Shown here: piece after piece, positions 63,501 through 64,000 of the stretch
Layout: every line of letters starts with the position of its first letter
How positions within the stretch are numbered: the first letter of the stretch is position 1
Assembly: GCA_035578175.1 (NCBI GenBank)
Contig: JAQMRL010000012.1
Location: 21,262,671 to 21,326,670 of the forward strand
DNA: 64,000 nucleotides
Source: Catonia carolina
Lineage: Eukaryota > Arthropoda > Insecta > Hemiptera > Achilidae
Direction: 5' to 3'
Made by a program: the position numbers and the translations under genes
The notes under the pieces: model-generated
The model's input: the letters and a program-made list of their open reading frames with translations, nothing else
Database searches by the model: none
What the model was told of the DNA's origin: nothing

Positions 63501-64000
63501 CAGTGGTGATCATGGAGTCAGGATGGAGGCATGCTGAAGGATGTCACGATTGCTAAATAATATATAAACAGATATTAACTGATTTATTTTTCTGAAAAAC
63601 ATTATTGTTCAATAATTTATGTATAAACAGTACTTTGATCAATAAATAATATGTATTTTATATACGTTTTCATTTTATTTATTTACCTGTATTTGTCAAA
63701 CATAATGTTAAGTCAAAACCATCATACATGAAACAGTTAAATACGTACCTGAAAAGTCACAGATTTGAAATATTTTACTTTCTAAAAACAGAAATATGCG
63801 TCTACATTAGGTAATGCGTATGTAAAAAAAATGATTAAGGTCTGCATAAAAATTTTAATTAACTATTTTTTGGAAAATAATAATATTTATATATATTCAT
63901 ACCTCATCAGGATTTGATGCCAACGATCCTCTGGTCTGAACAATAGAAAATCGGATGCAACTATCCTATCCATATATCAGTGAGAAAATACAGCTGTCTA
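63501..64000. other. Unassigned AT-rich sequence at window end
   Basis: Probably the 3' untranslated region of the preceding gene (AATAAATAAT near 63640), then featureless sequence. No Polinton terminal repeat (complement of the 45199 end) was found here. Confidence 0.4.

Larger units (their letters stand above)
45199..64000 (+). mobile_element. Maverick/Polinton, left end and at least 18.8 kb of body
   Basis: It starts AGTAGGGGATTAATACC, fitting the AG/AGT termini of Polintons, exactly where the solo LTR homology stops. It encodes the defining set of protein-primed PolB, integrase, packaging ATPase, adenain-like protease, and major and minor capsid proteins. The right terminal inverted repeat and the rest of the LTR are not in the window, so everything to 64000 is provisionally inside the element; other nested insertions in the last 3 kb cannot be excluded. 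All recognised genes read left to right and the core genes have no frameshift or premature stop, so the copy looks young. Confidence 0.9.

Overview
This is a eukaryotic nuclear window, very probably from an arthropod. The evidence is GT-AG introns, TATA plus TCAGT-type initiators, BEL/Pao, Penelope-like and Polinton elements of arthropod type, and frequent 'taggcct' strings. A hemipteran-like insect is a guess, not something the sequence proves. No host single-copy gene, rRNA or tRNA was recognised. Essentially the whole window is nested mobile DNA sitting in a long tandem/inverted satellite-like repeat.

Layout. (1) About 266-30376 holds nine direct copies (type A) of a unit of about 1868 bp. 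Each unit carries a 230-bp cluster of CCAAT/ATTGG boxes and CRE-like TGACGTCA sites. The array is broken by an 805-bp solo LTR at 25665-26469 and a second copy of that LTR, split in two, at 2140-2898 plus about 13639-13700. (2) The split LTR was opened by a multi-exon DNA transposon (2929-13637) with terminal inverted repeats of about 29 bp, subterminal repeats and a five-exon gene for a zinc-finger/DDE-like transposase. The last exon of that gene is interrupted by an internally deleted BEL/Pao retrotransposon (7194-11686, minus strand, identical 205-bp LTRs, 5-bp duplication TATAC). (3) 30377-32405 is a spacer containing a Penelope-like element fragment with a GIY-YIG C-terminus, a hammerhead-ribozyme-like motif and an inverted junction, followed by a LINE-like 3' end. 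(4) 32406-45134 holds the same unit in inverted orientation (type B, more diverged). It carries a 1.4-kb insertion, one SINE-like insertion present in two amplified units, and two more copies of the solo LTR. (5) At 45199 the last solo LTR is cut by a Maverick/Polinton that fills the rest of the window. Its right end is not seen, so it is at least 18.8 kb long.

The Polinton is well preserved. It encodes a protein-primed family B DNA polymerase, a retrovirus-like integrase with a chromodomain, a membrane protein, a packaging ATPase, a conserved protein of unknown function, a collagen/tail-fibre-like protein, a parvovirus-type phospholipase A2 protein, an adenain-like protease, a penton-type minor capsid protein and a double-jelly-roll-type major capsid protein. 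It also has two unknown proteins, a protein with a BIR (inhibitor-of-apoptosis-type) zinc domain, a cysteine-rich protein and a small OB-like protein gene with an in-frame TAG. All the main genes read on the + strand. Together they form a replication, integration and virion-assembly set: replication (PolB), integration (INT), packaging (ATPase), maturation (protease), capsid (MCP, penton), and accessory entry or host-interaction functions (PLA2, fibre-like, membrane, BIR).

The most interesting signals are: TATA boxes that contain the stop codon of the preceding Polinton gene, marking out likely mono- and polycistronic units; an A10 run exactly where the PLA2 and ATG-less protease frames overlap; the BIR protein; the transposase family shown here to sit inside a bounded DNA transposon with an empty site in the same window; a 30-bp snap-back of host DNA at that transposon's left junction; and the CCAAT/CRE cluster amplified in every satellite unit.
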